Below are positions 38,366 through 50,599 of a stretch of DNA of 64,000 nt, in pieces. This DNA is from Sipunculus nudus (taxonomy: Eukaryota > Annelida > Sipuncula > Golfingiida > Sipunculidae). A program made the position numbers and the translations under genes. How positions within the stretch are numbered: position 1 is the first letter of the stretch; each line of letters opens with the position of its first letter. The stretch lies in NCBI GenBank assembly GCA_026874595.1, contig CM049306.1, positions 49,503,519-49,567,518 of the forward strand. The letters run 5' to 3'. The notes under the pieces were generated by a model. That model made no database searches. It was not told where the DNA came from and saw only the letters and a list, made by a program, of their open reading frames with translations.

Positions 38366-39442
38366 TTAGCTTCAGTCATCTGAGCTTAAGCGATCACTCG
38401 GACGTCCGTCCGTTTGTTGACCAGGCACAAATCGTAACCTGGACCTAGAATCTTCTAGTGTTTCATCAGTTCCAGCAGTCTGGTGGCGCCACTTAGATTT
38501 TATCCAATTTTTACGCATTTTTTTCTCCTTTTTTCAGACCTTAAAAGATGTGGTTGTCCATTTACACAAATCGTAAGCATTGGACCTAGAAACTTCTAAC
38601 TTGACATCCTGGAAGGTCCTTGAAAAGTCTCCTTTGGAAACCTAAAATACGGTCCCTGTTACCCATATCCTCCGACCTATGGGGCTCAGAAGTACCCCAG
38701 AATAATTAAAAAACTTGTTACCAACGCTCCAGTATCTGAACAACTAATGCATTGATCACCATGATTCTTTACAAGGATATCCATCATGGACTATTTGAAT
38801 AGTTTCTGCGGACTGGTAGCGCCACCTGGATTTTTTTCCTCAATTTTTGGGACCTTCAAAGATGCATTGTCCGTTAATAGGGTACAAATCGTAACCATTC
38901 AACCTAGAATCTCCTAATCCAGGGAGGTCCATGAAAATTCTCCTTGCAAGCATGGAATTAGAACTCTGATACCCATATCCTTTGAGCTATAGGGTTTGTA
39001 CTTACCCCTGAATATAATTAAAAATTTGATACAAAACCTCCAGTTTCTGAAAAACTTAAATCATGCATTCATCGCTCTGATACTTTGCATGCACATTAAT
39101 CAGTGTGTCATCAGTTGCTGCAGACTGATGGCGCCACCTGTATTTTTTCTAATTTTTATTCATTTTTCCTCTATTTTAGTGACCTTCAAAGATGCGGTCG
39201 TCCGTTAACAGGGCACAAATCGTAAGCATTGGACCTAGAAACTTCTAACCGGACATCTTGGGAGATCCATGAAAAATCTCCTTTGGAAACCTGAAATTAG
39301 GTCTCTGTTACCCATACCCTCTGAGCTATGCTTCATTTGAATTGGGATACCACTAACAAAATTTGGCATTAATATGATTAAATTCCTTTTGTGGACGTCT
39401 CTCCCTACTTATTTGGGCGCCATGACCCGTCTGTCACTTGTT
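38366..39442 (+). mobile_element. Hairpin-ended dispersed repeat (family C), longer copy
   Basis: Starts TTTTTAGCTTCAGTCATCTG and ends GGCGCCATGACCCGTCTGTC then ACTTGTTTT. The interior is about three tandem units of some 300 bp with GGACCTAGAAACTTCTAAC, GTTACCCATAYCCT and CTGRTGGCGCCACCTG. No ORF. It abuts the family E copy. Confidence 0.75.
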
Positions 39443-39559
39443 TTAGTTTCTCGCCCTCACTCGTATATACTTACGAATTAAGAATGTCCCCTCTTGAAGC
39501 AGGGAAACCAAGGTTTTTGGTAGCCATGACAACACAACAAGTCATTCAGATCTTTTGCC

Positions 39560-41445
39560 AGAGTATCCCCAGACATAGTACCCCCCCCCCCCCCCCCCTC
39601 TTTAAGAATAGGCCCCCATTTTTAGCAGCATATACTGACAATTGGCAAGCAATTATTGTTTCTTCCATCTATCAATCCACAATCTTTTTGAAGACCTTGG
39701 TCCTGTGACCTTGACCTTTGACCTCATGACCCCAAAATCAATTGGGGTCTTGCTTTTTCAATGGGACATATATAAGTCAAGTTTGAAATCCATACATCAA
39801 TAAAATCAGGAATTATCATCCAGAAACTAATTTTTTGACAGATGGCTCCTGTGGCCTTGACCTTTGACCGTGTGACCCCAAAATTGATATTGATCATCCA
39901 CTTTTATATATAAATCAATAGAGGTCTAGATTTATTGATGGGCCATATATAAGTCAGGTAAGAAATCCATATATTAATCCAAGCTTGAGGTATCATCTCG
40001 GGAACTAATTTTTGGAAAGATGGCTCCTGTGACCTTCACCTTTGACCTTGTGACCTCACAATTGACAGGCGTCTTCCTCTATTGGCAGGGGAACTGTATG
40101 AGCAAGATGAAATGTCTGAGATGAATTGTTTGGCTGAAAATGCATCCACAATCTTTTTAAAGATGTGTCCTGTGACCTTGACCTTTGACCTCATGACCCC
40201 AAAATCAATTCGGGTCTTGCTTATCCAACGGGACATATTCAAGTCAAGTTTGAAATCCATACATTAATAAAAGCAGGAATTATCATCCAGAAACTAATTT
40301 TTGGACAGATGGCTCCTGTGAACTTCACCTTTGACCTTGTGACCTCAAAATTGATAGGGGTCTTCCACTCTTGGCAGGTGAACTATATGTGCAAGATGAA
40401 AGATCTGAGATGAATTGTTTGGCTGAAAATGCATCCATAATCTTTTTAAAGATGTGTCCTGTGACCTTGACCTTTGACCTCATGACCCAAAATAAATTCG
40501 GGTCTTGCTTTTCAAATGGGTCATATACAAATCAAGTTTGAAATCCATACATTAATAAAAGCAGGAATTATCATCCAGAAACTAATTTTTGGACAGATGG
40601 CTCCTGTGACCTTCACCATTGACCTTGTGACCTCAAAATTGATAGGGGTCTTCCTCTATTGGCAGATGAACTATATGTGCAAGATGAAAGGTCTGAGATG
40701 AAATGTTTGGCTTAAAATGCATCCACAGTATCTTTTAAGATGCGAGTCCAGTGACCTTGACCTTTGACCTCATGACCCTAGAACCTATAGGGTTCTTACT
40801 TTAGTGGTGGGCCATACATAAATCACGTTTGAAATCCATATGGCTATCAACACTGGAGATATCATAAGAGATGTGTGATTTTCACCAAATATTGACACAT
40901 TAAAGGTCAAGGTCACTCTCATGGTAAAGGTCATGACCCAAATGTTAATAGACCTTATCCCATAACCCATCTCTCTACATGTGCGTAATATGAAAGAAAT
41001 CTGTCCATTAGTTTTTGGCTCATAATGCTTACATTACTGTCAAGTGGCAATTATGGGGGTATTAAAAGGCGTAAAAACAAGAAAAGGATAATAGGTGGCG
41101 CAACCAGTTTCCGGTATATCACAAGGCTGTCCAAGATCTTCGGTCACCTTGATTTTTGGACCAGTCCATGCAAGCTTACTCGAGATATTTAAGAATTTGT
41201 GTTATTTTCAGCAAAAACGGACCTGTTCAAGGTCCAGGTCACTCTCCTAGCATAGGTCATGACCCCATTTTAAATAGACTTCGTCCCCTTACCTATATCT
41301 ATACAAATGTAAAGTTTGAAAAAGATCAGTGAAATATTTTTTGAGTTATCCCGCTCACAAGGTTTTTCTGCGGCGGCGGCAGCGGGACCGTCGTGAAACC
41401 ATCGTATCCCGACTTTGGGGCTACAATTAACTAATAGGGGCCTGT
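39560..41445 (+). repeat. Dispersed repeat family E, copy 1, with nuclear-receptor-motif array
   Basis: Shares its beginning (poly-C, then CTTTAAGAATAGGCCCC and CAGCATATACTGACA) and its end (GGGGCTACAATTAA-like) with 44530-46510. The first half is a tandem array of about 145-bp units, each with TGTGACCTT.ACCTTTGACCT; the second half has CTGTCAAGTGGCAATTATGG and GGTCAAGGTCACTCTC. No protein. Confidence 0.75.
39706..40790 (+). repeat. About 145-bp tandem array (290-bp dimers) with DR1 motifs
   Basis: TGACCTTTGACCT occurs at 39712, 40179, 40468 and 40758; the last three are spaced 289-290 bp. Alternate half-units carry TTCACCTTTGACCTTGTGACC variants midway, giving roughly 145-bp spacing. Confidence 0.8.
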
Positions 41446-41449
41446 GAAT

Positions 41450-44400
41450 CATGATACAAGTCATAATTGAACATCCATTCCAAGATATTTACTATGTGGT
41501 AGTGTTTGACATCAGAGGCTTATATGGTCGTGTTTTATTTGCTAAATGATGAAGAACAATATTGTTACACAAAATTTGTGGGTTACCTGGCTGCGAGAAC
41601 TGAAGTTTGAAGCAGTTTCGGCTTCTGCTGTCAAGCCGTCATGACGGAGACAAACTTTCCGAGTAAAACCGGCCTTCTGGTGTATGAGTACACGTGAGTC
41701 AACCATAAATGTAATGTTTATCTTTTTCCCAACAAAATAACGTCACTTTTTGTCTTACCCCGGAAAATGAAAGTTCGACAAGCAGGTGGAAATGTAAAAG
41801 TTCTGTTAGAAATGGCATGTACATCTACCTTTACCAGAATTGAACCGAACTCTATAGCTTATACTGCCACCTCAACGTTTTCAGTTAATTATAATCGATG
41901 TTGTTTTGGTGGCAGGCTGCAGCTAGTTGGATAGAAGATAAGTTATGCTAAATCAGGTGAAACACAGGTGAAACGCCTGTTGCCCCACCCCCTCTAAATA
42001 CGCCTCTAGAAGTGAAAATCATATCATATTACGTGCATCAGTATAAATATACATGATAGCCTGATAAGGTTATTGTTTGCATGCGGCAGCTGAACCGAAT
42101 TTGCCTTTAGAAATTTATTGTACAGCTGTGCCGTTTAAAAATCGACCACTTCTGGTCGATATGCGCATAACAATAGTGATATAAGAAGGACGAAATTTTC
42201 AGCGCTGTCACCATTCTGTATGAGAGAAATTCCCTGATTTTTCCATGGTATTTTTAAAATTCCAGTATAATCCTAAATTTTGAGTTATTTAAACACAAAG
42301 ATATTCCAAGCAAATCATCCTGTGGAACGCCATTTGTATATGGAAATGTATAACAAACTCTTTTGAGCTTTAAAATTACCTGATATTAGGGAGTTTTCCC
42401 TGTTTGGCAAAGGATACTTAGGTTTTACATATGATGCCCTTGAGCCCTAATAATAATGATTTGTAGAAAATTCATTAGAGGAAGACAGCTTTAACATGTC
42501 ACTTCCCAGCGCGCACACACAGGCATATATACATTGCATGAATATAGTTATTCACATTGCTGGTGTGACTTTGAGGATAATCAAGGCTTTCTATAAAGTG
42601 TTACGGAAAAACTGTTAATTGTTTTGGTATATTTTATGTTTCTTGTTAAGCAATCATTTCCAGTTTTTCTTTTCTTTTTAAAATATGCGTGTGTATAGAG
42701 ATTCTATCGTTTTTTATAGATGCTTTCTTCCAAAGATTTTTAATAGCCACTTGCTATAAAATAGACATGTATATAAGGAATTTATACCTGCTTGCCTCCA
42801 AACAGGATTTTTTTTATAGCTGCTTAAACCATGTAGGAATTTTTTGGCCATACATAACATTATACATTATGATCACCTGATACTTTGATAGTGCCCATTT
42901 ACCTATATATCTTTGGAATAAAAGAATTTGTGCTTTCTGGCTTCCTCTGTGTAAATATTTATCATCTAAGGGCAATTTTGGTTATGAAAAGTTCTTATAA
43001 GGCCCGTGAAGGATATATATTAACTTGTTTATCAACATGTTTATAAACACAGCTTTGTTGACATACGGGAAAACATTTCACCTAAGGTGGCAGGTAAACG
43101 TGTAACCTAAGGTGGTAGGTTCCATATATGCGGAGGTAGAACGGTATCTTGTTGCAAAACGCCATTTTCAAAGCTCTGGCTTATGTCTTGCCGCCAGATG
43201 CCTTTCTTGAATTTGTATTATTATATTTTATTTTTATACATATTATAAACACGTTGATATAAAGAAAACAAGCAGCTGTGTGCGGTGTTATCCACGTTTT
43301 CCGGCCTATTTTTATAAGGATTACCTTTAGTTTATAAAGGTCAGATATGTGATTTGACCCCTTTAATTGGCAAATCCACCTGATCATTTAGACTCCGCGT
43401 CTGTCTGAAACCAATCAGGAGCGGGCTTTCCTCAAGTTCTCTTCTGATTCATAGGAAGTTGCAAAATTGATTTTGCAGACATATGTATAAAAACGATTGA
43501 TTTTAGTTAACCTAGTTAATGTATCATTAACTCGGTCCTGACCGATGTGATTACAATCGTGTTATTTATTCTTACCTGAAGCGTATTATAAGTAAATATG
43601 TTCTATATCTGAATCTAATATACAGCTAACATGATCCAGTTAATTTCCGGAAATCTGCATGTTTGAAGGTTCAAGAGAAACGTTCCAAACTTTAAGTCCA
43701 AACGGTTTGTTAAAACAAAATCAACTTGGGATAGAAACCAGAAAGCATAATTTACATTCTTGGCACAATAAAGTGAAATTAACATATTTGTAAACCAAAT
43801 TTTTCCGGCTGATGGCACTTAAGTGTGATGGAATGCTATAAGCAATGTTCCTTGTAAAAGAGTGTTTGTACGTGTTAAGTGTCTCAAAAGTGCTCAATGA
43901 CATGTTTTGGCATTCAGCACGTATAAAGGCTATACTTGAACCACTCAACGATACGTGATATACATTAACCTTGGCATGCCAAGTGATTTATGTAGATGTT
44001 ACTCAGTCATGGTAAAAAACCTAACACCTATATATATGAGTGTCTAGTAAGCTGACTGAAAATACTCTTGGGCTACAGGGATGCGCCTTTTTGTCTGTGA
44101 AACTCAAATATAAGTCACTATTGCGTATATTCTCCAGGTTACAAGAGGGGAGAATGAAGCTAAGATAAGATTCTTGTAAGTGAAAGTTTATACACAAGAC
44201 ACATTTTTCAGGAAAAATTGGATGGATTTAATTTGAATTTTATCGAGAGATGCTGATAGCAGGCAGTCTAAAAAGGAAAGGACAATTATTTTGAATGTTC
44301 AAATAGAAAATGCAACCTACCAAAGTGTTAAATTGAAAGTATATACAGGTGATGCCTACAAATTGCAAAATTTGAAAGTAAACAGGAGTTATGAATGAAT

Positions 44401-44480
44401 CATTGGATATGCCTCTGATAATAACATTTGGGGTTAGTACGACCAGAATATTTATATACAATATATGAATCAGTCTTTCA
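41450..44480. other. Intergenic, nothing recognised
   Basis: No known protein similarity and no repeats matched elsewhere in the window. Confidence 0.4.
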
Positions 44481-45042
44481 CAAAACAATATTTAGTTTAC
44501 AAGACATTTCTTGGCACCACATGAGCCATAGTATCCCCATTAATTGTAATCCCCCCCCCCCCCCCTTTAAGAATAGGCCCCGATCTCCAGCAGCATATAC
44601 TGACACTTTGCAAGCAACCATGGTTTCTTCCATCTATCAACTTGAGAAACAATATGTTCACCAAATATGGGGGCCAATATGGTGAATCACTCTTGAGAAA
44701 AGGGGATTAATTCATACTATTAAAATGGTTAGGTAGGTGGCGCCACCTGTCTGGTTGATGAGAAAACACTCCAATGGATGGATGGACATGCAAAATTGCA
44801 GACCAACACAATAAACGATTCGTTAGATATGAGCAATTTTCACCTACAGCAAATGTACGGATCGACGCCTCATGAAAACAATTGCATATGGCGCCACCAG
44901 TCTTGAATATGAGATGGAAGTATCCCAGATCTATGGACAAGCACAATTTCAGGCCAATATGACAAATCATTTATTTGTGAAAACGGTAGAGTAGGTGGCG
45001 CCACCTGTCTGCTTTCCGAGAAAACTCTCCAAGATGGATGTA

Positions 45043-45204
45043 CATGCCGTAATTCAGACCAACACATAGAATGGCGCCTGATATATGAGCAATTTTGACC
45101 TAAAGTAAATACACGGATGGAAGCATGCCGTAATTCAGACCAACACATAGAATGGCGCCTGATATATGAGCAATTTTGACCTAAAGTAAATACACAGATG
45201 GAAG
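45043..45204 (+). repeat. 81-bp tandem duplication
   Basis: Two nearly identical adjacent copies (45043-45123, 45124-45204) beginning CATGCCGTAATTCAGACC. The differences are about one base, so the duplication is recent. Confidence 0.9.
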
Positions 45205-45290
45205 CAACACGAAAACCATTGCAGATGGCGCCACCAGTCTTGAATGTCAGATGGAGGTATCCAAGAGCTACGGACATGCACAATATCAGG

Positions 45291-45706
45291 TTTTACATGG
45301 ACAAATTTCTCAGGGGAAAATACTGGGCCGATCCCAAATTAGAACCTATGTGGGTGGCGCATAAGTCCGACGTTCTAACCGCTTCGCTAGGAAAGCAAAC
45401 TTCACTAGCGAGATAGTTCGGTCCGCTTTTATGTCACCTCGTAACACACCCCCTCTTCAGAGCGTTCTGCTATCAGAACAAGTCTAATTATCCCAGGGGT
45501 CGCACTTTGGTGAGCTTATTCCCTGGGCAACAAAGTTTACCGTCACTTTGGACGAGCCCCCATTTTGTTACGAAGACAAATTGCACAGGGAAAAATACTG
45601 GACTGATCCGGGATTAGAACCCAAGTCCGGCGTACCAACCGCTTTGCTAGAAAAGCATCCTTCACTAGCGAGATAGTTCGGTCCGCTTTTATGTCACCCC
45701 GTAACA
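45291..45706 (-). mobile_element. Miniature LTR retrotransposon (TRIM) with tRNA-like LTRs, copy 2
   Basis: LTRs at 45291-45446 (156 bp) and 45566-45706 (141 bp; a 15-bp gap within the tRNA-like part). The latter has perfect TGTTACG and CGTAACA ends. Read on the - strand, three bases past the 5' LTR comes TGGGGGCTCGTCC (45562-45550), identical to the first 13 bases of the tRNA-Pro primer-binding site. GAAGAGGGGGTG precedes the 3' LTR. The A/B-box region is present but more eroded (GGTTCTAATCC). It interrupts a family E repeat. Confidence 0.8.
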
Positions 45707-46679
45707 CTTGCCAATACAGCAAATCATTCCTAAGAAAAGAGCTTTAATTTATAAAAAACGGTGAGGTAGGTGGCGCCACCGATCAGCTTTACAAGAAAAC
45801 TATCCAAGATGGATGTAAGTGCCAAATTTATGGACCAATACATTGTACAGCAATTTCATTTAAAGCAAATATACGGATAGACGCCACACAAAAACGATTA
45901 CAGATGGCACTACCAGTCCTGAATACAAGATGGAGGTATACAAGTTGAATGGACATTCAAAATTTTAGCCTAATATGTCCTTTTGGTTTTGACTTTTAGT
46001 GCTCACAGTACTGTCAAGTGGCATTGATGGGGTATTAGAAGGCGCGAAAACAAGAAAAGGACAGAAGACAGCGCCACCTTTCTTCGTATGAAGACAAAAG
46101 CTATCCAAGATCCTCGGTCAATTCAATTGTCGGACCAATCCATGCAACCCTTATTGGGATATTTATGATTTTGTGATATTTTCACCAAATATGGCAATAT
46201 TTTAGGTCAAGGTCACTCTCATAGGAAAGGTCATGACCAAATTTAAATATACATCATCCCAAAACCCATACCTATGTTTATGAATAATATGAAATAAATC
46301 CGTCGATTAGTTTTTGACTTATAATGCTCACAGTACTGTCAAGTGGAAATGATGAGAGTATAAAACGGCACGAAAACAAGAAAAGGATAATAGGCGGCGC
46401 CACCAGTTTCCGTTATATGACAACACCATCAAAAGTCAAGTTTGATAAATACGTGAAAAATGTTTGAGTTTTATCGCCTGATAGAAATCTCTGGGGATAC
46501 AATTAAATGGATCCTTTTATATCACATGTGAAGTTGTAACTGTATTCGCTGAATTCATTTCCGGGGAACTACTCTGAAATCGCTGTATGGAACTGTCCGA
46601 AATATAACTCGGCATAATAATAGGGGCACAGGTGTTGGCAAACAAAAAGACCTGGCGTACATCCCTGCATCTAATTTTG

Positions 46680-47255
46680 AAGAACAACCCACATCCTTGT
46701 CAGAAGTGCTTTGACGTACCGGTCGAAATTTTATATGTCCATAGATCATGGATAGCTTAACAGCATATTCAAGTCAGGTGGCGCTACAATATGTATACAG
46801 TTGCGTCTGTGTACCGTACATCCACGCACTTATCTCAGGGATGGTTTGACGTATCAGCTAGAAATTTGCTTGTCCACTCATCGTGGGAGGCTCGAATTTG
46901 CATTCAAAGAATGTGGTGCAACATGTTTTTGCGTAGCGTCCAGCCGTGAGTGTATCTAGGTTCAAAATCAAATATATCTCAGGAGTGGTTTTATGCATCG
47001 GTCTGGAATAATGGAATTTAGCATGTCCGAAGAAACTGGATAGTTTTAATCTCGTACACAGGACTGTTTGCGTCATCTAAATTTTTATGGCATCGATCCT
47101 TGCACCAACAATCACCTTTATTTTAGTGGCATCCATCCAATGCACATATCTCAGGAGTAGTTTGAGATTTTGCATGACCTTGAATAGCGTTACTTTGTAC
47201 ACAAGACTAGCTACAATTATCTTCATTTGGCGTCCGTCCGTAGCAGGGGCGCCAA
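46680..47255 (+). repeat. Degenerate family A-type units
   Basis: Phrases such as ATCTCAGGGATGGTTTGACG, TCATGGATAGCTTAAC and CAGGTGGCGCTAC recall family A, but without its ends. Confidence 0.5.
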
Positions 47256-47280
47256 TACAGGGTTGGATGGGTGTGTGTAT

Positions 47281-47569
<289 letters not shown>

Positions 47570-48334
47570 AGAAAAGGTCGTCATAACTTTGATTACCTAC
47601 CCACACCAGTCATCCCAAATGGCGCTACTGGTGCGTCTATTTGTTAGGAGTGATCCACTGAAGAGGACTTGTGGTGTCACTTATTAATACACAGGGTTCA
47701 CAGGATGACCTATTTAAAAGGTATGAGGATTTTAGGCATATCTGATGTCAGGTATTGTTGTGGCTCTTGCTTGTGTTTGTGTGTATGTTCGTATGATAGA
47801 GCGTCTAACTGTGCCGGTTGATTCATCTGATTGTTTAATTATACAACAACCAAACAATTTAAAATGGGAATATTTCTTATTTCTTTCACTTTTTTATACA
47901 ATAACACAAACACACCCATTAACGGAAAAAGACGGAATACTAGTACTAACATAAATCTGGACCGTAGGAAGCATACTGGACATAGGGGGACCCCTCTAGG
48001 GCCCCGAAAACCACGACATTATTTTTATCTAGACAAAACTGATTGACAATCAGATAGACCTTAGTGCCCACACTGTGAAGAACAAGGTTTTGCATTGAAA
48101 ATGCCAGTTATGGAAATTCAAAAGTTTGAGAAGTTAATCAGTATCACCGACAATGTCAGAATGAGCCCTGAGGGCTCGTAAACATATACCTTATTACAAA
48201 TATGCTTTTGGACGGAATTCTATTATTATCTTTCATTGGAGTGGTCAAACAGACCCGAGAGGAGCAGCGGATAAGAACCCTGTTGTCTTTGCCTTGTTGC
48301 CGGACAACTTCCAATTCGCTTCCGGGATTATCTC

Positions 48335-48337
<3 letters not shown>

Positions 48338-48404
<67 letters not shown>
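48338..48404. repeat. (TA)n tract abutting the CDK20-like stop codon
   Basis: A TA run of about 67 bases; its right end is continuous with the complement of the TAA stop. Confidence 0.95.
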
Positions 48405-48407
<3 letters not shown>

Positions 48408-48596
48408 CGGACTACTTCTATTCACCACATGGGGTGCAAGAAGCTTTGGGTCCACTAAACTATCTTCCAATGGGGCGTCAATATTGTATTCGTGCGCGTG
48501 CTGGCGGCGGAACTTCTTTGCGCCTCGGGAGGGTATCGGCAGTTCTGAGTGGTGGGCCGGAAGTGGTTCCGTAAAGAAATACGGATGAAGCAGCGC
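48405..48596 (-). CDS. CDK20: CDK20-like terminal exon
   Basis: On the minus strand the acceptor is CTTTTCAG|GCGCTGCTT and the stop is TAA at 48407-48405. 63 residues, [39 protein letters not shown], match the kinase end and family-specific tail. The stop codon directly abuts a (TA)n tract, so the 3' UTR begins in microsatellite. The nearest candidate poly(A) signal I see is ATTAAA at 47839-47834, about 570 bases on. Confidence 0.9.
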
Positions 48597-49485
48597 CTGA
48601 AAAGAGAAAATTAGGACGGCTGCAAATTTATGTATTTTACAAGCAGAACTGCAGACCACGCCTGACAATTTATACCGATGGCATGTGTACATAAAGTGGA
48701 GTGTAACTATGGTATACAACGACCAGAAATTATGATTGTAACAGGGTTCCACCCTTTTAGAATATCAGTTTTTCTATGTCTCGTCATGACTTTTTGATGA
48801 CTTAAACAAAATTTCATGTCAATTTTCCCAATGATTTCGGGTATTTCAGTTCAAAATGTGATTGTCGAGAGAGAGTATGGATATAGCATTTCCAGACAGT
48901 TTGCAAAATAATAACTTCTCATGGCTTTTTGAAATTCCCCCAAATCATGACTTTTGTATGAAGTGAATTTTATAATTTCGAAATTAACGACTTTTTCAGG
49001 GCGTTGGAACCCTGTGTAATGTCAGGCTGGACGTTTTTGCGGGATTTTTGTTTGTCTTCCAAGATTACGCATGAAGTTTTATACATTGGCCATGTTTCAG
49101 GGACACAATATATTGAATTTTGCGATTTCGAGATATTTCCGTTATAAAGTTTAGTTTCCTTATATTTAGTTCAATGAACGTCACTAATGCATCTTATAAT
49201 GAGAAAAAAAATAGAATAATAAATGACCTTTTTGAGTCACAAAGATAGCCTTAAGATAAATCTTAATTATTATGTGAAATCAAATGAAAAATATGATTAC
49301 AAAGTGTTGAAAACTGAGAAAAAAATAAAATCATAAACGAAATATATATAGCGTAATAAGTGGTGGTAGTGAAGAAAATTCTGATATTCTGGGAAGGGAG
49401 CCATTGTCCTCTTTGTCATAGAGTAAATGACTATTTATAACGAGTGCCTGCCCCCCCCCCCCCCCTTCTCTCTCACTCCCCCCCT

Positions 49486-49527
<42 letters not shown>

Positions 49528-50140
49528 AAAACAAGGCACATAGTTGTGTCTATCATAAAGTGGATATAATTTAATATGGGGTTAAGAACAAAAATTTAAC
49601 TTAAGATCTCAACTTTAAACTGTGATATCTACTGCTATTATTTTACCTTTTCAACCTTCTTGGAAACTCCAGTGAAAAAAAAAGCTTATATAAGGGACAT
49701 CGAGAAAATTCTATAAAAATGTATATACGTGCAGTATCTCATATAGGAGCATTACATTAAAGTCAACAGTCTGGAGTAGAGAAAGAACACGTGAGATTCA
49801 TTCATTGATTGTTTTTAGTTTCTGCTACCTCAAAGGCAAACTATGAACGCAATAAGTGCATTGCAAAACCTTAAATCGCCAACAAATTACCATCTGTTGA
49901 CAATTTCTAGGACATTAAGAAACTAAGAGAACGTGGAAATAAGCATTTGCACCTGTTTACAATTGATGTCTGTTTTAACATTTCACGCAAATCTGGGTTG
50001 ACTTAATTGGGCGAAACCTACGTTAATTTGGTAAGTCAAAACTACACACCAAAATTTCATTTTGACGTTTCCAAGCAATACAAATATTAAAAGTGAGTTT
50101 CATAAAAAAAAACATCCAATTCCTTAAAAATATATATATA

Positions 50141-50199
<59 letters not shown>

Positions 50200-50537
50200 G
50201 TCTGTGTGACACATTTCAAATATATTACAATTCAGTATAAAAATTAAAAAAATAAGGTGTTTCCACCAGATATAGGAAAGGCTACCTAATAAATATCGGC
50301 TTACTCAAGTACTCGAGTAATTACAGAGCTTTCTGACTCTGTGTCCTTCGAGTACTTTTTTGCACTTTATCTCAAACTGACCTCTTTTGCGGATATTCTC
50401 TGTTTTGATGGGTATACTAAGAACCGCTTCAGAAGATCGAGAGCCTCGGCGCTGGCATCAGGCAGGATTTCCTCAAAAGGTATCGGCGGGTGCTCCGTGA
50501 AGAGGATTTTATTGTAGTCTGGTAGCTCCGACATACC
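48405..50537 (-). CDS. CDK20: CDK20/CCRK-like protein kinase, last two exons only
   Basis: Two minus-strand exons (50537-50382, then 48596-48405) join in phase 0 to the last 115 residues of a CDK20-type kinase. CDK20 is a CMGC serine/threonine kinase that activates the ciliary kinases CILK1/MAK and limits cilium length. Visible are SELPDYNKILF, the [36 protein letters not shown] segment (subdomain XI, with the conserved Arg of the QRI motif) and the CDK20-specific tail [23 protein letters not shown]. From memory, human CDK20 has a closely matching tail. The catalytic HRD and DFG regions must lie in upstream exons, which I could not find up to 64000, so the gene is partial in this window. It runs tail-to-tail with the transporter gene, whose stop is 18.9 kb away. 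Confidence 0.9.
48742..49014. mobile_element. Small hAT-like element in the CDK20-like intron
   Basis: Ends are CAGGGTTCCACCCTTTTAG and the complement of CAGGGTTCCAACGCCCTG. A perfect TGTAA direct repeat flanks it (48737-48741, 49015-49019). Interior non-coding. Confidence 0.65.
49450..49525. repeat. Poly-C and (CT)n tract
   Basis: A C run with interspersed T followed by a pure CT repeat. Confidence 0.95.
50129..50192. repeat. (TA)n microsatellite
   Basis: TA run with one TTT interruption. Confidence 0.95.
50382..50537 (-). CDS. CDK20: CDK20-like penultimate exon
   Basis: On the minus strand the acceptor is CACACCCCAG|GGTATGTC (exon starts 50537) and the donor is AAAGAG|GTCAGT (exon ends 50382). 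156 bases encode 52 residues, GMSELPDYNKIL..QRISAKE. The upstream joint is phase 0; the preceding exon should end near the kinase's GTP..W motif. Confidence 0.9.
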
Positions 50538-50599
50538 CTGGGGTGTGAAGAAAAACGACATTGGTCAAATATGTATCAAAAACAGAAGACCACTGTTTC

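Larger units (their letters stand above)
44530..46510 (+). repeat. Dispersed repeat family E, copy 2, interrupted by the TRIM
   Basis: Collinear at both ends with 39560-41445. Its centre lacks the DR1 array and instead has AGGTAGGTGGCGCCACC and CCAGTCTTGAAT..GATGGAGGTAT blocks. Family sequence is broken at 45291 and resumes after 45706, where the miniature LTR element inserted. Confidence 0.75.
48597..50381 (-). other. CDK20-like last intron
   Basis: A 1785-base intron. It contains a small hAT-like element (48742-49014), a poly-C plus (CT)n tract (49450-49525) and a (TA)n tract (50129-50192). No other gene seen. Confidence 0.85.

Noticed and set aside
37000-46500. CRISPR-like regularly spaced repeats
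   Set aside because: The repeats are long, diverged eukaryotic dispersed elements in tandem, with no short identical repeats and unique spacers.
49331-49534. Minus-strand ORF with RERERERE and GGGG
   Set aside because: A translation of the (CT)n and poly-C tract.
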